Below, piece by piece: positions 11,693-22,036 of a stretch of 64,000 bases of DNA. Source of the stretch: Megascapheus bottae (taxonomy: Eukaryota; Chordata; Mammalia; Rodentia; Geomyidae); contig JANJXV010000189.1 in NCBI GenBank assembly GCA_024803745.1, positions 248,001 through 312,000 on the forward strand. The letters are read 5' to 3'. Each line of letters starts with the position of its first letter. Position 1 is the stretch's first letter. The position numbers and the translations under genes were made by a program. The notes below the pieces were generated by a model. It had not been told where the DNA came from. It searched no databases and saw nothing but the letters and a program-made list of their open reading frames with translations.

Positions 11693-11901
11693 TCTTCTTT
11701 TGGAGCAAGCCAAATTCTGTCCAGAGAATTATGGTAAAAGTGCTGACATAGGAGACAGTGGGGTCAGAGTTTAAAGGAAAAATGTAGGAGGGAAAGAACT
11801 CTTTTGTAGGATTGTCTATCCATCTTCTCTGGCTTCTCCCTAACTCCTACAGGTACCACTTTCTATATTTGGAATTTCCTAAATCCTAAGATTTAAATTT
11901 T

Positions 11902-12006
11902 CTTTTCCTTCCTTCCTTCCTTCCTTCCTTCCTTCCTTCCTTCCTTCCTTCCTTCCTTCCTTCCTTCCTTCCTTTTCTCTTCCTTTCCTTCTTCCTTCCT
12001 TCCTTC

Positions 12007-12077
<71 letters not shown>

Positions 12078-12090
12078 TCCTTCTTTCTTT
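11902..12090. repeat. (CCTT)n/(CTTT)n polypyrimidine microsatellite
   Basis: Two phases of tetranucleotide repeat, CCTT and then CTTT, total nearly 190 bp. It abuts the tail side of a minus-strand B1-Geo SINE and probably grew from that SINE's tail. Confidence 0.95.
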
Positions 12091-12286
12091 CGTGCTGCTA
12101 TTGGGGCTTAAACTCCAGGTCTATGCACTGTTCCTCAGCTTTCTTGCTCGAATCTAGCTTTCTGCCACTTGAACCACAGCTCCACTTCTGGCTTTGTGTG
12201 GTTAATTGGAGATAAGCTACCATCCTCAGATCTCATCCTCCTGAGTAGCTAGGATTACAAGTGTAAGCTACTGGTGCCCAACTGCA
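12091..12286 (-). mobile_element. B1-Geo SINE
   Basis: 'tattggggcttaaactccagg' (Geo reversed), 'ggttaattggagataag' linker and 'cctcctgagtagctaggattac' (B1 reversed). Confidence 0.9.
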
Positions 12287-12912
12287 AATGCTTTCTCTTT
12301 GTATCCATCTATTTAACTTAGATGCAGCATCACTATTTTCTCAAGCACGGAGTGTTTACATAGCAGGTATTTAAGGTGTTTAAAATTAATGGGATTTTGT
12401 AGTTCTAGAGGCGTTTCCTATGACAACATTGGAAGTCTCAAATATCCCTGGCAAGTGAGCATGCAAACCTGGGTTTCTGTGGAAGGGAAAGTTTAGTAAT
12501 AGAGTTTGCATTATTAATCTCTCCTCTTGTGGGAAATCCAGAAGGATATCAAATATGATGACCAGCCCCTAGACTTACCAGTGACGGCCTCTTCCTTTTC
12601 ACTCAGTGTCCACTGACAACCACTTTACCAGGTGAGTATCCCTGTAACCTCTGGATATCAAGGGATACCATGATTTGGGGGCATTTCCACTTTATATTTG
12701 CAGTTTCTGTAATTTCACATTTGAATAAAGGAAGAGAAACTATGTTGGAAAGCTGTTAAAAAGGGGCACAAGGTGGATTGTGGGGCCATTTCTTCAGGAG
12801 AGCAGTGAGGAGTAACCCGTGGACAGGGCAAGCAAAAAATCACCTGTGGATTCTCTTTCCAGTGTTACTTCCCTCTTTCATCTGTTTGGGGAAAAGAAAA
12901 CCAAAATAATAA
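12287..12912. other. Intergenic, nothing recognised
   Basis: No exon, RNA gene or repeat is recognised by eye. Confidence 0.35.
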
Positions 12913-12913
12913 C

Positions 12914-13000
12914 TAGGGGGGCTGGGGATTTGGCTGAGGGGAAGAGTACTTTACTTGCAAGTGCAAGGCCCTCAGCTCTGCAAAAAATACAAAATAAAAA
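12914..13000 (+). mobile_element. ID-type SINE monomer
   Basis: 'gggggctggggatttggctgag' is the classic rodent ID start. It is followed by 'gcaaggccctcagctctgc' and an A-rich tail, with no Geo half. Confidence 0.8.
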
Positions 13001-13269
13001 ATTTGAAGAGTTTCGTTCGTGCCTTGGGGTGAGGGGCAAATTGGGGTGAGGGGTGGATTGTGTGAGCTCTTTGATGGCTGATCCATGCCTGGAGCATTTC
13101 CTGGGGTTTCAGGGGTGTTAGGCAAAAGGAAGCACTCTGGGCTTTGGGGCTAGGGTTTGAAATGCACTGCCCCAATTCTCTTAAACCCCCTTTCGTCTAG
13201 GCCTCCTCTCCCCCAGGCTTCCTTCCCCCAGGCTTCCCACTCCTATGTTCTAGTGGTTTTTGTTTGCCT

Positions 13270-13477
13270 TTCCCTAAGAACTAATGGCATGGAATATCTT
13301 TCTATGTGCTGATCATTTGTCTATTTTCTTCAGTGACATGTTTGCTTCACTTTTGTACATGTTCTCATGGATCATTTTCTTTTTCTAATGTTGACTTTTG
13401 AAAGTTCTTTATATGTTCTTAACACACACACAAATCCTTTGTCAGTTGTAACTTGTGTTTACAGCCTATTAACAACA
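13270..13477 (-). mobile_element. Old LINE-1 ORF2/3' region, left part
   Basis: Reverse-strand L1 words: 'gcatggaatatcttt', 'gacttttgaaagttcttta' and 'aatcctttgtcagttgtaa'. The element continues after the SINE. Confidence 0.55.
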
Positions 13478-13662
13478 TCTTTCCTGGGATTGAACTCAGG
13501 GGCTGAGCACTGTTTTGGGATACCTCAAGGTTAGAGCTCTACCACTAGGGCCACAGTACCACATCTGGCTTTTTCTATGTGTGTAATACCAGGGAATCAA
13601 ACCTGGGTCTTCATACATGCTAGGCAAGCACTCTACCACTGGGCCAAACTCCCGATCCCAAA
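13478..13662 (-). mobile_element. IDL-Geo SINE inside old L1
   Basis: Reversed Geo and IDL ending 'ctctaccactgggccaaactcc'. L1-like sequence lies on both sides, so the SINE is younger than the L1. Confidence 0.9.
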
Positions 13663-13965
13663 CTTTAAACTCTGATTAGTTAGAATTTATTGATTTTTTT
13701 TCTTTTGTGGATTCTGCTTTTTTTTTTTTTAAAGAACAGTCAGGAATTCTGTCTTCCTCAGGTCCTATAAATTTTCTCCTTTTTGCTTCGACATTTTATA
13801 ATTTAAATTTTATATTTAAGTTCATGACTCATTTCAAGATGGTTTCTTTTGATAAGATGTCAGTTTTAGTTCTATATTTTTTTCCCCTTCAATTCCAGTT
13901 CAACTACCACAGGAATTATCCCTTAAGAACCCTTTCCTCACAGAGGCAGGAAAAGTCAGCCCTAA
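13663..13965 (-). mobile_element. Old LINE-1 ORF2/3' region, right part
   Basis: T-rich reverse-strand L1 pattern, e.g. 'ttcatgactcatttcaaga', 'ctatatttttttcccc' and 'attccagttcaac'. No intact frame is present. Confidence 0.45.
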
Positions 13966-14000
13966 GTCCATATAAGGCTCTTAAGATCATTTGGTAAACT

Positions 14001-14101
14001 GGGCATTGGTAGTTCTTGTCTGTAATCCTACCTATTCAGGAGGCTGAGATCTGAGGATCGTGATTTGAATCTAGCCCAGGGAAAAAATGTCTGTGAGACT
14101 C
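14001..14101 (+). mobile_element. B1-Geo SINE, left part
   Basis: B1 half: 'gggcattggtagttcttgtctgtaatcc', then 'caggaggctgagatctgagg'. The copy is interrupted by an IDL-Geo insertion and resumes at 14283. Confidence 0.9.
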
Positions 14102-14282
14102 TTTTATTTGCCACATATAGGGCTTGAAACAGGGCTTGGGCACTGTCCTTGAGTCTCAAGGCTAGTGCTCTACCACTTGAGCCACAGCACTGCTTTTGGC
14201 TTTTTCTGTGTATGTGGTACTGAGGAATCGGACAGGGCTTTGTGCATGCTAGGCAAACACTCTATCACTAGGCCACACTTCC
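14102..14282 (-). mobile_element. IDL-Geo SINE nested in B1-Geo
   Basis: Reversed Geo and IDL sit between 'gtctgtgagactctt' on the left and 'gtccatgagattctt' on the right. These imperfect copies of the same host-SINE segment are a decayed target-site duplication. Confidence 0.92.
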
Positions 14283-14437
14283 AGTGTCCATGAGATTCTT
14301 ATGGCCGATAAACTACTAAAAAAAAAATGCCAAAAGGGGAGCTGGGGCTCAAATGGTAGAACACTAACCTTGAGAAGAAAAAAAAAATCTCAGGGATAGC
14401 ATTCAGGCCCTGAGTTCAATCCCCAGGACTGGCACCA
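14283..14437 (+). mobile_element. B1-Geo SINE, right part
   Basis: Continues the interrupted copy with the linker ('gataaactactaaaa') and Geo half ('ggagctggggctcaaatggtag', 'caggactggcacc'). Confidence 0.9.
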
Positions 14438-14439
14438 AA

Positions 14440-15997
14440 GAAAATAATCTTGTACGTGAAAGGACAGACATGTGTATCTCAGCAGAAATCTTCAGTTGGG
14501 GAATGGGAGTAATTATTTTTCTGATACCACAATGTCTGCTGGTTGGAATCAGACTTGTTGAGTTTATTTTGTATTTCTGGTTTTAATTTTTATTTCTTGG
14601 CATTGTGGTATTTGTCTATCCCATTGGTTTCAGGCATCAGATCTCTGTCTCCAATACCCGCTCTACAATATACAGAAAACCAAAGCCTAGTGATCTCATC
14701 ATTATGTTTGGGCTCCACAGCCAGTTGCTCTCATTTTTGCTTTTAGAATTCTTTTCATGGTTATCTATTAAACTGTTTACAGGGCTTGGGGTTGTGTTTA
14801 GAGGGGAGGTCTAAGAACATAATTTTCTCTGAAAGCAAGTGTATCGTTGACTTTTTAAAGCCTGGTTTATTAATTTTAGTAATATACGAGCCAATAAATT
14901 AGGTTTCTTTCCAGCAAAAATAAGTAGAAAAGAGTCAGTTTGTCTAAACGGCCCACAGATATTTCTCCCAGGCTCTAAGTAGTCAAGAGGTTCTAGTAGG
15001 TGTTAAGTCTATCTCACCCAGGAAGCATCTCAGTGGGATACATGCCTGGGCTCTGGTAGCTGATACTTCCTGGCATTCTAATAGATTAAAAATCAGGGGA
15101 AGGAAAAAAGATAGCAATGCATACACAGCAATGCCTACTTGTTTTATTTTTGAACATCTTCTTCTTTATTATTTGCAGGTTTTGATTTATATGGCAATAG
15201 CCATATACTGCAAGTCAGCTTTCTGTAACTTTTATAAGTTGGAAAAGCAGGGAATTGAATTAATTGGGCTCATATGTGTGAGCCCTGAGTTCAAGTCCCA
15301 AGAGCAGCAGCAGCAAAAAAAACCCCAATCAAACAACAACAACAACAAAAAAAAACCACTAAAAAACTAGCTGAGCCTTAGCTGCAAAGCAAGAGCAGGT
15401 TCTATGATAAAATCAGCATCTCTACCAGATGCAGATTCATTTGCCATGAAAAATCACAAGAGCTTCCAGGGGACTAGGAGGCCCCTGGGTTGGGGAGTTG
15501 TAGGCACAGAGGTGGTGTCCTCTTAAAGAACAAATATCCTGGCCAAGTTATCCATCTGCTTTCCTTTAAACTTTCCAGGGTCCTATTGGATGTGGGCAAA
15601 GGTCCCCAAAGAGCAGTAAAGGAGGTGAGAAGGCAATCTCTCCAGAAGATTGCCCCTGCTGTGCCCTGAGTGGCCCAGGCTTGCCTCAGAAGTTGTGGGT
15701 GCCTCTTCTGCCAGCTACACAACTTGGCCTCAGTTTGTACCTGGTAGACCTCGAATGAGTTCTCTGATGAAAATGAGCTTAGTAATAGAGTATTATGGTC
15801 TGGCAGCAATCTCCACTGTCTTCAAGGGTAGGGCTGGAGCCAGCAAAGGGGGTCCAATGTGATCAGGACCAGCTAGCTATCAACAAAGTTAGCACTGGTC
15901 TGCATAAGGCTTCCCTCCCTCTCATCCATCCATCTTGTCTGCCTGCCTGCCATCCTGCCATCGTGTATGTGTGTGTGTGTGTGTGTGCACACACACA
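14440..15997. other. Intergenic, no gene recognised
   Basis: The part near 14530-14760 has weak antisense L1 resemblance ('gtatttgtctatcccattgg'). A CAG/AAC-rich patch lies at 15300-15355. The 111-codon minus frame at 15474-15809 has no recognisable domain, and other frames overlap it on the opposite strand. Confidence 0.35.
15966..15997. repeat. (GT)n then (CA)n
   Basis: About ten GT units meet about five CA units, forming a small perfect inverted repeat GTGTGTGCACACACAC. Confidence 0.85.
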
Positions 15998-16213
15998 TGG
16001 GCAGTGGTACTGAGTCTTAAACTCAGTACCACTTGGTCACTCTCCCTTATTTTTTCTATTCATGATTAACATTCTACCACAGTTTCACTAATGGATTTTT
16101 GCTGGTTAATTGAAGGCCTCAGCTTTGGCTACCTGGGCTGACTTTGAACACAGAACCTCAGCTCTCAGCCTTCTGAGTAGTTAGAAGATAGATGTGACCT
16201 TCCAGTGCCTGCT
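15998..16213 (-). mobile_element. B1-Geo SINE, diverged
   Basis: Reversed Geo words ('gagtcttaaactcagtacc'), linker 'ggttaattgaagg' and B1 half 'gccttctgagtagttagaag'. Confidence 0.75.
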
Positions 16214-17287
16214 TCCTCTTCCTTATCAAAGACAACTGCCCTCCAGGAGCTGAAGAAACAGGAATCAGGAAATGGGTCACTTTCAGGAATTATCAATAAC
16301 AGAATGTGTCCCCAGCAAATAAGAGCCATGAGAATTGGCTTGGTGGAAGATTCTGGATTCCAATCAGGATTTCTGATGAAATATTACAATCTGCTTGCCA
16401 GAACATGATTTTTAGAGACATTTAAATGGAGACTTTAAAAATATTTTGATTTGCTTCATTTGGGGCTTTCTAAACATTTACTATTTAAAAATCTTTCAGA
16501 TTAATGATTCAAAATGCTGTTTACTTCTGACAACTTATGTTTGGTGTATACTTGCCATTTATAAATGTTCAACAAAACCAGTCTCATGTGGCATTTTAGT
16601 AAGGTTTGTAATTGTTATTATTGATTTTTCATATGATTGCAGTGTGGATGATGAGATGTCTCAAAAGGAAGAAAGATGGCAATTGCAAGGGCATAAAAGC
16701 TCAGAGTATAACTAGAGAAGGTTCATCTCATCCTATCATCTTCCCCTAGGACCAGCTTGTAACAGTTTCTGATAAATTCATTGTGAGTGATGGAAGAGAA
16801 TGGCCCTAAATTGAATCTAAATATGCCAGCCAACCCAGCATCTCAAGCTAACACCATCTCTAGGCTATGGATAACAGGCTGATGTACTACTTACAGGATT
16901 CCCTCCTTAGCAACAGAGTTTCCATGGAAACACGTGGTGACTCATTGAGAGGAAGGAAGCAAGAGCAAGCAGCCGTTTGAAGGAATTTCTCATTGAAATA
17001 ATTACTGTCATTTTCAGTGTGTATAAGAAGTTCTCTTTCTCTCCCTCCCCCAAACAAGTCCATAATAACCTTATAGTCAAAGAGTGTAAGTCATTTGCTT
17101 AGATTTAAAAGAATTCCAAATAATACAATTCTTTTTTGGAAAGCATATTTGGAAACACTTGGAGGTCAATTATTTCCTTTTTGGGATACAGGGAATCATA
17201 TTTATTTGAATACTGATCCAGATATGAAAATTCAGCTGAAGGTTAGATTATGAATGTACAACATAAAAAGCCATGCACAACACTTCT
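16214..17287. other. Intergenic, nothing recognised
   Basis: Frames of 60-90 codons occur at 16205-16715 but show no domain. The second begins in AT-rich non-coding-like sequence. Confidence 0.35.
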
Positions 17288-17525
17288 TTTTTGCAGGTCT
17301 TGGGGCTTGAACTCTGGGCTAGGCACTGTCCCTGAGCTCTTCAGCTCAAGGCTACTGCCTTACTCCTAGAGAAGTAGGGCTGTGGCCCCACCCTCCATTT
17401 ACTAGTGATTAATTAGAGATAAGAATCTCAGGTCCTTTTGTGCCCAGGCTGGCTTTGAATTGGGATCCTCAGATCTCAGCCTCCTGCGTAGTTAGGATTA
17501 CAGGCATGAGCCACCTCACCAGGCT
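17288..17525 (-). mobile_element. B1-Geo SINE
   Basis: 'ttgcaggtcttggggcttgaac' (Geo reversed), 'gattaattagagataag' linker and 'cctcctgcgtagttaggattac' (B1 reversed). Confidence 0.92.
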
Positions 17526-17993
17526 ATAACACAATTTTTAAAAGAAAAGAAAAAAAACCACCTCTTGTGTGTTCATTTCCTGGGGTTTATTTGGTAGATA
17601 CTATTTTATGTGATCAGTGGTACTTATGCATTTCACAAAATGCCTTTCTTAATTTCTTTTTTCTTTCTCTTGAGAGTATCTTCCTTTGGTCTTACTATGT
17701 GTGAATATCTAGAGTCCTATATAATTTATAATGTCCTTGTAGCAACACCATTTTGATGGAATTTTTACATTGGTTTAAATACTATGTATAACAGAATATA
17801 ATAAAGTATCATTTGTTTTTGGTTAATTGAAGTTGCCTAGCACAGGTAGAGCTTATTCTGCTTAGCAACTGCTAAATGCCAAGTTATTGAGGAAATGCTG
17901 GTCTGTCATACTTTGTTTAAAAATATCAGGGGCTTGTCTGAATCAGAACTAAAGGAGTAACAATATGGCATTTAATGAGTTGTTCCTAATTCT
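17526..17993. other. Intergenic, nothing recognised
   Basis: AT-rich sequence without a recognisable element. Confidence 0.35.
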
Positions 17994-18004
17994 GTGTGTG
18001 CGTG

Positions 18005-18054
<50 letters not shown>

Positions 18055-18060
18055 TGTGTG
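17994..18060. repeat. (GT)n microsatellite
   Basis: About 65 bp of GT with single interruptions (CGTGCAT, TCTG). It adjoins a Geo-type SINE tail. Confidence 0.95.
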
Positions 18061-18146
18061 TTGGAACTAGGTCTTAAACTTATGACCTTGCATTCTTTTT
18101 ATACTCAAGGTTGGAATGCTACCACTTGAGCCACACACATAGTTCT
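18061..18146 (-). mobile_element. Geo half of a SINE, possibly split
   Basis: Reversed Geo ('ggaactaggtcttaaactta', 'tgctaccacttgagcca'). A B1-half fragment in the same orientation at 18716-18802 could be its other end. Confidence 0.6.
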
Positions 18147-18185
18147 CTGATTGCTATTTATTATTGTTATTATTATTACTATTAT

Positions 18186-18288
18186 TTTGTCAGTCCTGGG
18201 ATTTGAACTCAGGGCCTGAACACTGTCCTTGGGCTTTCTCAAGGCTAGAGCTCTACCACTTGAGCCACAGTACCACTTCCAGCTTACT
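18186..18288 (-). mobile_element. Geo monomer
   Basis: Well-preserved reversed Geo from 'tttgtcagtcctgggatttgaa' to 'ccacttccagctt'. The IDL part is missing, so it is a 5'-truncated insertion. Confidence 0.85.
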
Positions 18289-18706
18289 ATGTCTTAGTTT
18301 GTTTTCTACAGATATAACATCATACCTGAGGCTGGGTAATATGTGCTGCACAAAGTACATTTAGTTCACATTGTAGGAGAATGAAAATCCATGATTGAGC
18401 AACTCTATCTTCACGGTCTCTGTGAGAACCCCTTTGGGCTATTTACAGCATGGCAGATGGCTTCATATAGTGGGAGCCAAGACCCACTTTTGGGGTAACC
18501 AATCCAATTCTATAAGACCTAACATATTCTCAAGATGGGCATTGATATCTTGCAATGGCTGTGTTCCCAATGACCTGAGCATCTCCCCACTAGGCCCCAC
18601 CTCTTTAAAGTACCACCATATCCCAATACCATTACATCAGGACCAAGCTTCTAGCTTATGAGCATGAGCCTTTGGGAGACAAACTATGTCCAAACCAGGG
18701 TTGACT
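18289..18706 (-). mobile_element. MaLR-like solo LTR remnant
   Basis: The left end 'tatgtcttagtttgttttc' and the right end 'gggagacaaactatgtcc', with 'taaagtaccaccatatccc' and 'tacatcaggaccaagcttc' between, fit a reversed MLT1/MST-type LTR. No retroviral coding sequence is present. Confidence 0.55.
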
Positions 18707-18715
18707 GGCCATGAC

Positions 18716-18802
18716 CAGTTACTGAGGATTTTCTTTTTAAATTTCAAATCTCAGTCTCCTGAGTAGTTAGGAGTTCATGTATGAGCCGCTAGTACTCAGC
18801 TT
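18716..18802 (-). mobile_element. B1-half fragment
   Basis: 'ctcagtctcctgagtagttagg' and 'gtatgagccgctagtactcagc' match the reversed B1 half of B1-Geo. Confidence 0.65.
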
Positions 18803-18983
18803 GAAAACTCGTTATACTATAACGATAAGAAAAGATTCAAGATCAAGACTAGCAAAAGAATCTAACTAGTTGGGTTTAAAATGTTGTTGTCATTGTGACA
18901 TGTGTTTTGTCATATATTATATAAGAAGATATCTGGATGTTAATAGTTTGCCAAGGTTAAAATGCAATATTCAAGCAAAGAAT

Positions 18984-19172
18984 AAGTGGCTCATTACCTC
19001 TAATCTTTGCTACCAAGGAGGCTGAGATTTAAGGATCATGGTTCCAAAGCCAGTCCAGACAGAAAGTTCATAGGACTCTTAGCTACCAGAATAGTCATAA
19101 GTGGAGCTGTGCTCTGGACTTGAGCAAAAAAGCTAAAGGACAGTGCTCAAGCCCCAAGTTCAAGCCCTAGGA
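18984..19172 (+). mobile_element. B1-Geo SINE
   Basis: B1 ('gtggctcattacctctaatc') and Geo ('aaaaaagctaaaggacagtg', 'agttcaagccctagga') are present, followed by a CA tail. Confidence 0.82.
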
Positions 19173-19196
19173 ACACACACACACACACACACACAC
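19173..19196. repeat. (CA)n
   Basis: Short CA run at the SINE tail. Confidence 0.85.
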
Positions 19197-20102
19197 TTCC
19201 AGTATCCCCCAGCTAATTCCATAGACTTGTTCATCTCAATGGAAAATGTCATTTGATTTGTTTTGTGGGTTGTTGTGAAGTTGAGACATGATGTGGACCC
19301 CTCTGAAGTAGAAAGACCACAGCTATCTCTCCAGGTTCATGCTCCTATGTTCAGAAACCACCTAACACACCCTTCAAGTTCCTACAAAAGTCTAACACTC
19401 TGTAACTCTCTTCAGAGTTACAGAAAACTGCCTGAGATAAAAATTTGTACCAGGCAGGTCTATAAATATGTAAGCTATATAGGCTGTCATTAGGACCCCA
19501 AACTGTCAAATTGGATTCGTGTAAATGCAAGAGGAAGGACTGAAAATGACTTTCAAAATATGACGTATATGGTCAAAGCCCCTGGAAGCTGGCACACTGA
19601 ATTTTCCATGGGGGCCATCAATGTCTTCCCTGATAAACATGCAGTGAGTCTCATTTCATCCATGCAACATAGCTGTAGTGATCCCAGCAGCTGGTTATTC
19701 ACCTCACACAGTCTTGGCAGAGGCCCTGCTGGCCTCTGCTCACAGAACTATCCACAGCTCACAGGACTCTGTATAATGACTCTCTCTGCCTCCACTCAGT
19801 AAGCTGTTTCCTAGCAACAGATTCACCATAGTCTTCAAGCCCAGTGATAGACAGGAACTCCATGCAGACAGAAAGTCTACTCCAGGAGCCTCACAAGAGA
19901 TCCAGCCATCTTCCATGACTGCAAGAAAACCCTCAGTGGGTTGTGGTAGCCAAAATCCACCAGCATTGTAGCAAACATGTCAGCATCCTTCAAAGAATGT
20001 TGGAAGGATCAACATAACTGAAGTAAACTAACCAATACTCAAGCCTTAGAATTCAAGTAGAAATAAGCATTTAAAGAGCGAAGTATTCATTTGGCATATT
20101 GT
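19197..20102. other. Intergenic, nothing recognised
   Basis: Frames at 19263-19493 and 19560-19802 show no domain. MaLR-like words are possible around 19650-19920 but too weak to call. Confidence 0.35.
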
Positions 20103-20107
20103 ATTTC

Positions 20108-20108
<1 letters not shown>

Positions 20109-20169
<61 letters not shown>

Positions 20170-20261
20170 GTCTGTGTGTCTGTATGTGTCTGTGTCTGTG
20201 TGTCTGTATGTGTCTGTGTCTGTGTGTGTCTTTGTCTGTGTTTGTTTCTGTGTCTGTGTGT
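20109..20261. repeat. Compound (GT)n(TCTG)n(TCTGTG)n microsatellite
   Basis: A GT run passes into TCTG units and then longer TCTGTGTG(T) higher-order units. The low-complexity frames on both strands are repeat artefacts. Confidence 0.95.
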
Positions 20262-20342
20262 TGGGGCTTGAATTCAGGGCCTGGGCACATTGTCCTTTAG
20301 CATTTTTGCTCAAAGCTGGCACTCTACCATTGTTCCCTTCCA
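20262..20342 (-). mobile_element. Geo monomer fragment
   Basis: 'ttggggcttgaattcagggc' and 'ctcaaagctggcactctacc'. It borders the microsatellite at its tail side. Confidence 0.8.
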
Positions 20343-20459
20343 CCTGATTTCTATTTTCATTTCATTTGAAAAAAGAAAAGATACTGTAAATTACTCCAAT
20401 CTTCTGAAAACTTGCTAGGACTCATTTTGTGGTCCTAAACATTGTCTCTTCCATGTGTG

Positions 20460-20875
20460 AGAAAAAAATTGTATTTTCCCATTTTTGAGTGGAATGTTCT
20501 GTCTTTGTCTATTCGGTCCGGGTAGTCTTATGTGTTCTTTAAACCCCCTTTCCTTTTTGCTCTTCACTCTGGTTCTATCCATAATTGAAAGTGAGGTACT
20601 AAAAACTCCACCTATGTTATCTTCTCCCTCAATTTGGTCATTAATTTCTTTACTTATTTAAGAGGCTGATGTTTGATGTATTTATTTATATAATTACTCT
20701 ATCTTTCTGGTAAATTGTCTCTTTTATCATTCCATGTTTCTCTTTGTCTCTTGTAACATATTTTTTACTTAAGGCTCATTTTGTCTGATTTACCATAACC
20801 ACATCTGCTTTCTTTGTTTGATATTTGGACGCATATGTATATCGTTAGATCTAAGTCTCTTTTGGACAGAACATA
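20460..20875 (-). mobile_element. LINE-1 ORF2 (5' part) fragment
   Basis: Reverse-strand L1 words appear in the correct order: 'gagtggaatgttctgtctttg', 'ataattgaaagtgaggtac', 'ttaaggctcattttgtctga' and 'ccataaccacatctgctttc'. The frame is broken by stops, so it is inactive. Confidence 0.75.
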
Positions 20876-20956
20876 TTTGAATAGAAAAATTGTAAGGGTA
20901 TGAAGTAAAAATTATAAATTTAAAGAGCAATCAATTATATTAAAATACAATTATCA

Positions 20957-21148
20957 GGGCTGGGAGTTTAGCCTAGTGGTGGAGTGCTTGCCTAGCATGC
21001 ACGAAGACCCAAGTTTGATTTCTCAGTCAGTACCACATACATAGAAAAAAGCTGGAAGTGGTGCTGAGGCTCAAGTGGTAGAGCCCTATCCTTGAGAAAG
21101 TCCAAGGACAGTGCTCAGGCCCTGAGCTCAAGCCCAGGACTGGAAAAA
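20957..21148 (+). mobile_element. IDL-Geo SINE with 15-bp TSD
   Basis: Complete IDL head and Geo tail. AAAATACAATTATCA occurs at 20942-20956 and again at 21149-21163, a perfect target-site duplication. An extra 'cagt' duplicates within 'ctcagtcagtacc'. Confidence 0.97.
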
Positions 21149-21180
21149 AAAATACAATTATCAACAGTTAAAAAAATCCC

Positions 21181-21346
21181 TGCCAGGCGCCAGTGGCTCT
21201 CATCTGTTCAAAGGATCACAGTCCAATTACAATCTAGACAGAAAAGTCCATGAGACTTATCTTCAGAAGTAGAGATGTGGATCAAGCAGGAGAATACCAG
21301 CCTTAGGCAGAAAAGCCATGTGACAGCATAAAGTCTCAGTACTAGT
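21181..21346 (+). mobile_element. B1-Geo SINE, decayed
   Basis: 'gccaggcgccagtggctctcatctgt' keeps the B1 start. The middle is deleted and Geo is only partly recognisable. It ends near a C-run. Confidence 0.65.
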
Positions 21347-21430
21347 GCATGTGCACCCCCCCCCACACAAGCATTGATATAACATGCTAATCAAAATGCT
21401 TATTTGTTAATTTATAAAATATGAAGATAA

Positions 21431-21643
21431 AGAGTCAGACGCCCATGGCTCACATTTGGAATCCTACCTACTTGGGATGCTGAAATCTGAGGATCCTGAT
21501 TTGAAGCCAGCTCAAGAAGAAAAGTTTGTGAGATTCTTATCTCCAATTAATCACCAAAAAGCTAAAAGTGGAGCTGTAGCTCAAGCATAAAAGCTTAAAG
21601 ACAGTGCCCAAGTCCTATGTTCAAACCCCAGGACTGGAACACA
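21431..21643 (+). mobile_element. B1-Geo SINE
   Basis: 'gcccatggctcacatttgg', 'tctccaattaatcaccaaaa' and 'ttcaaaccccaggactgg' give both halves in order. Confidence 0.88.
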
Positions 21644-21807
21644 CATACCCATACAAAGTAACTAGACACAGTATTATTACTACTTTAATTCTGAGGTATA
21701 AATGATATTTTTGAATTCATGTAGAAACTACTCTGGTGGTTGTCTGTTCTGGTTATAGATTTATTTCTCCAGGTTAGAAACAGTTTTCTTAGAATAAGAA
21801 AGGTGTT

Positions 21808-22024
21808 TGGGGGGTTGGGGCTGGGAATGTGGCTTAGTGGTAGAGTGCTTGCCTAGCATGCATGAAGCCCAGGTTCTATTCCTTTGTATCACATACACAG
21901 AAAAAGCCAGAAGTGGTGCTGTGGCTCAAGTGGTAGAGTGCTGGCCGTGAGCAAAAAAAAAACAAAAAACTCAGGCACAGTTCCCTGGCCCTGAGCTGAA
22001 GACCAGGACAGGCAAAAAGAAAAA
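21808..22024 (+). mobile_element. IDL-Geo SINE with 12-bp TSD
   Basis: AAGAAAGGTGTT flanks the element at 21796-21807 and 22025-22036. The Geo half contains an internal A-rich expansion (near 21955-21969). Confidence 0.95.
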
Positions 22025-22036
22025 AAGAAAGGTGTT

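Noticed and set aside
11902..12090. Regular repeat array, CRISPR-like at first glance
   Set aside because: Simple tetranucleotide microsatellite with no spacers, in a mammalian genome.
15474..15809. 111-codon minus frame
   Set aside because: No domain recognised, no splice context, and overlapping frames on the other strand.
20071..20347. Cys/Val- and Thr/His-rich frames
   Set aside because: Translations of a compound GT/TCTG microsatellite. The same holds for frames at 38391-38759, 57778-58182, 59950-60202 and 61105-61374.
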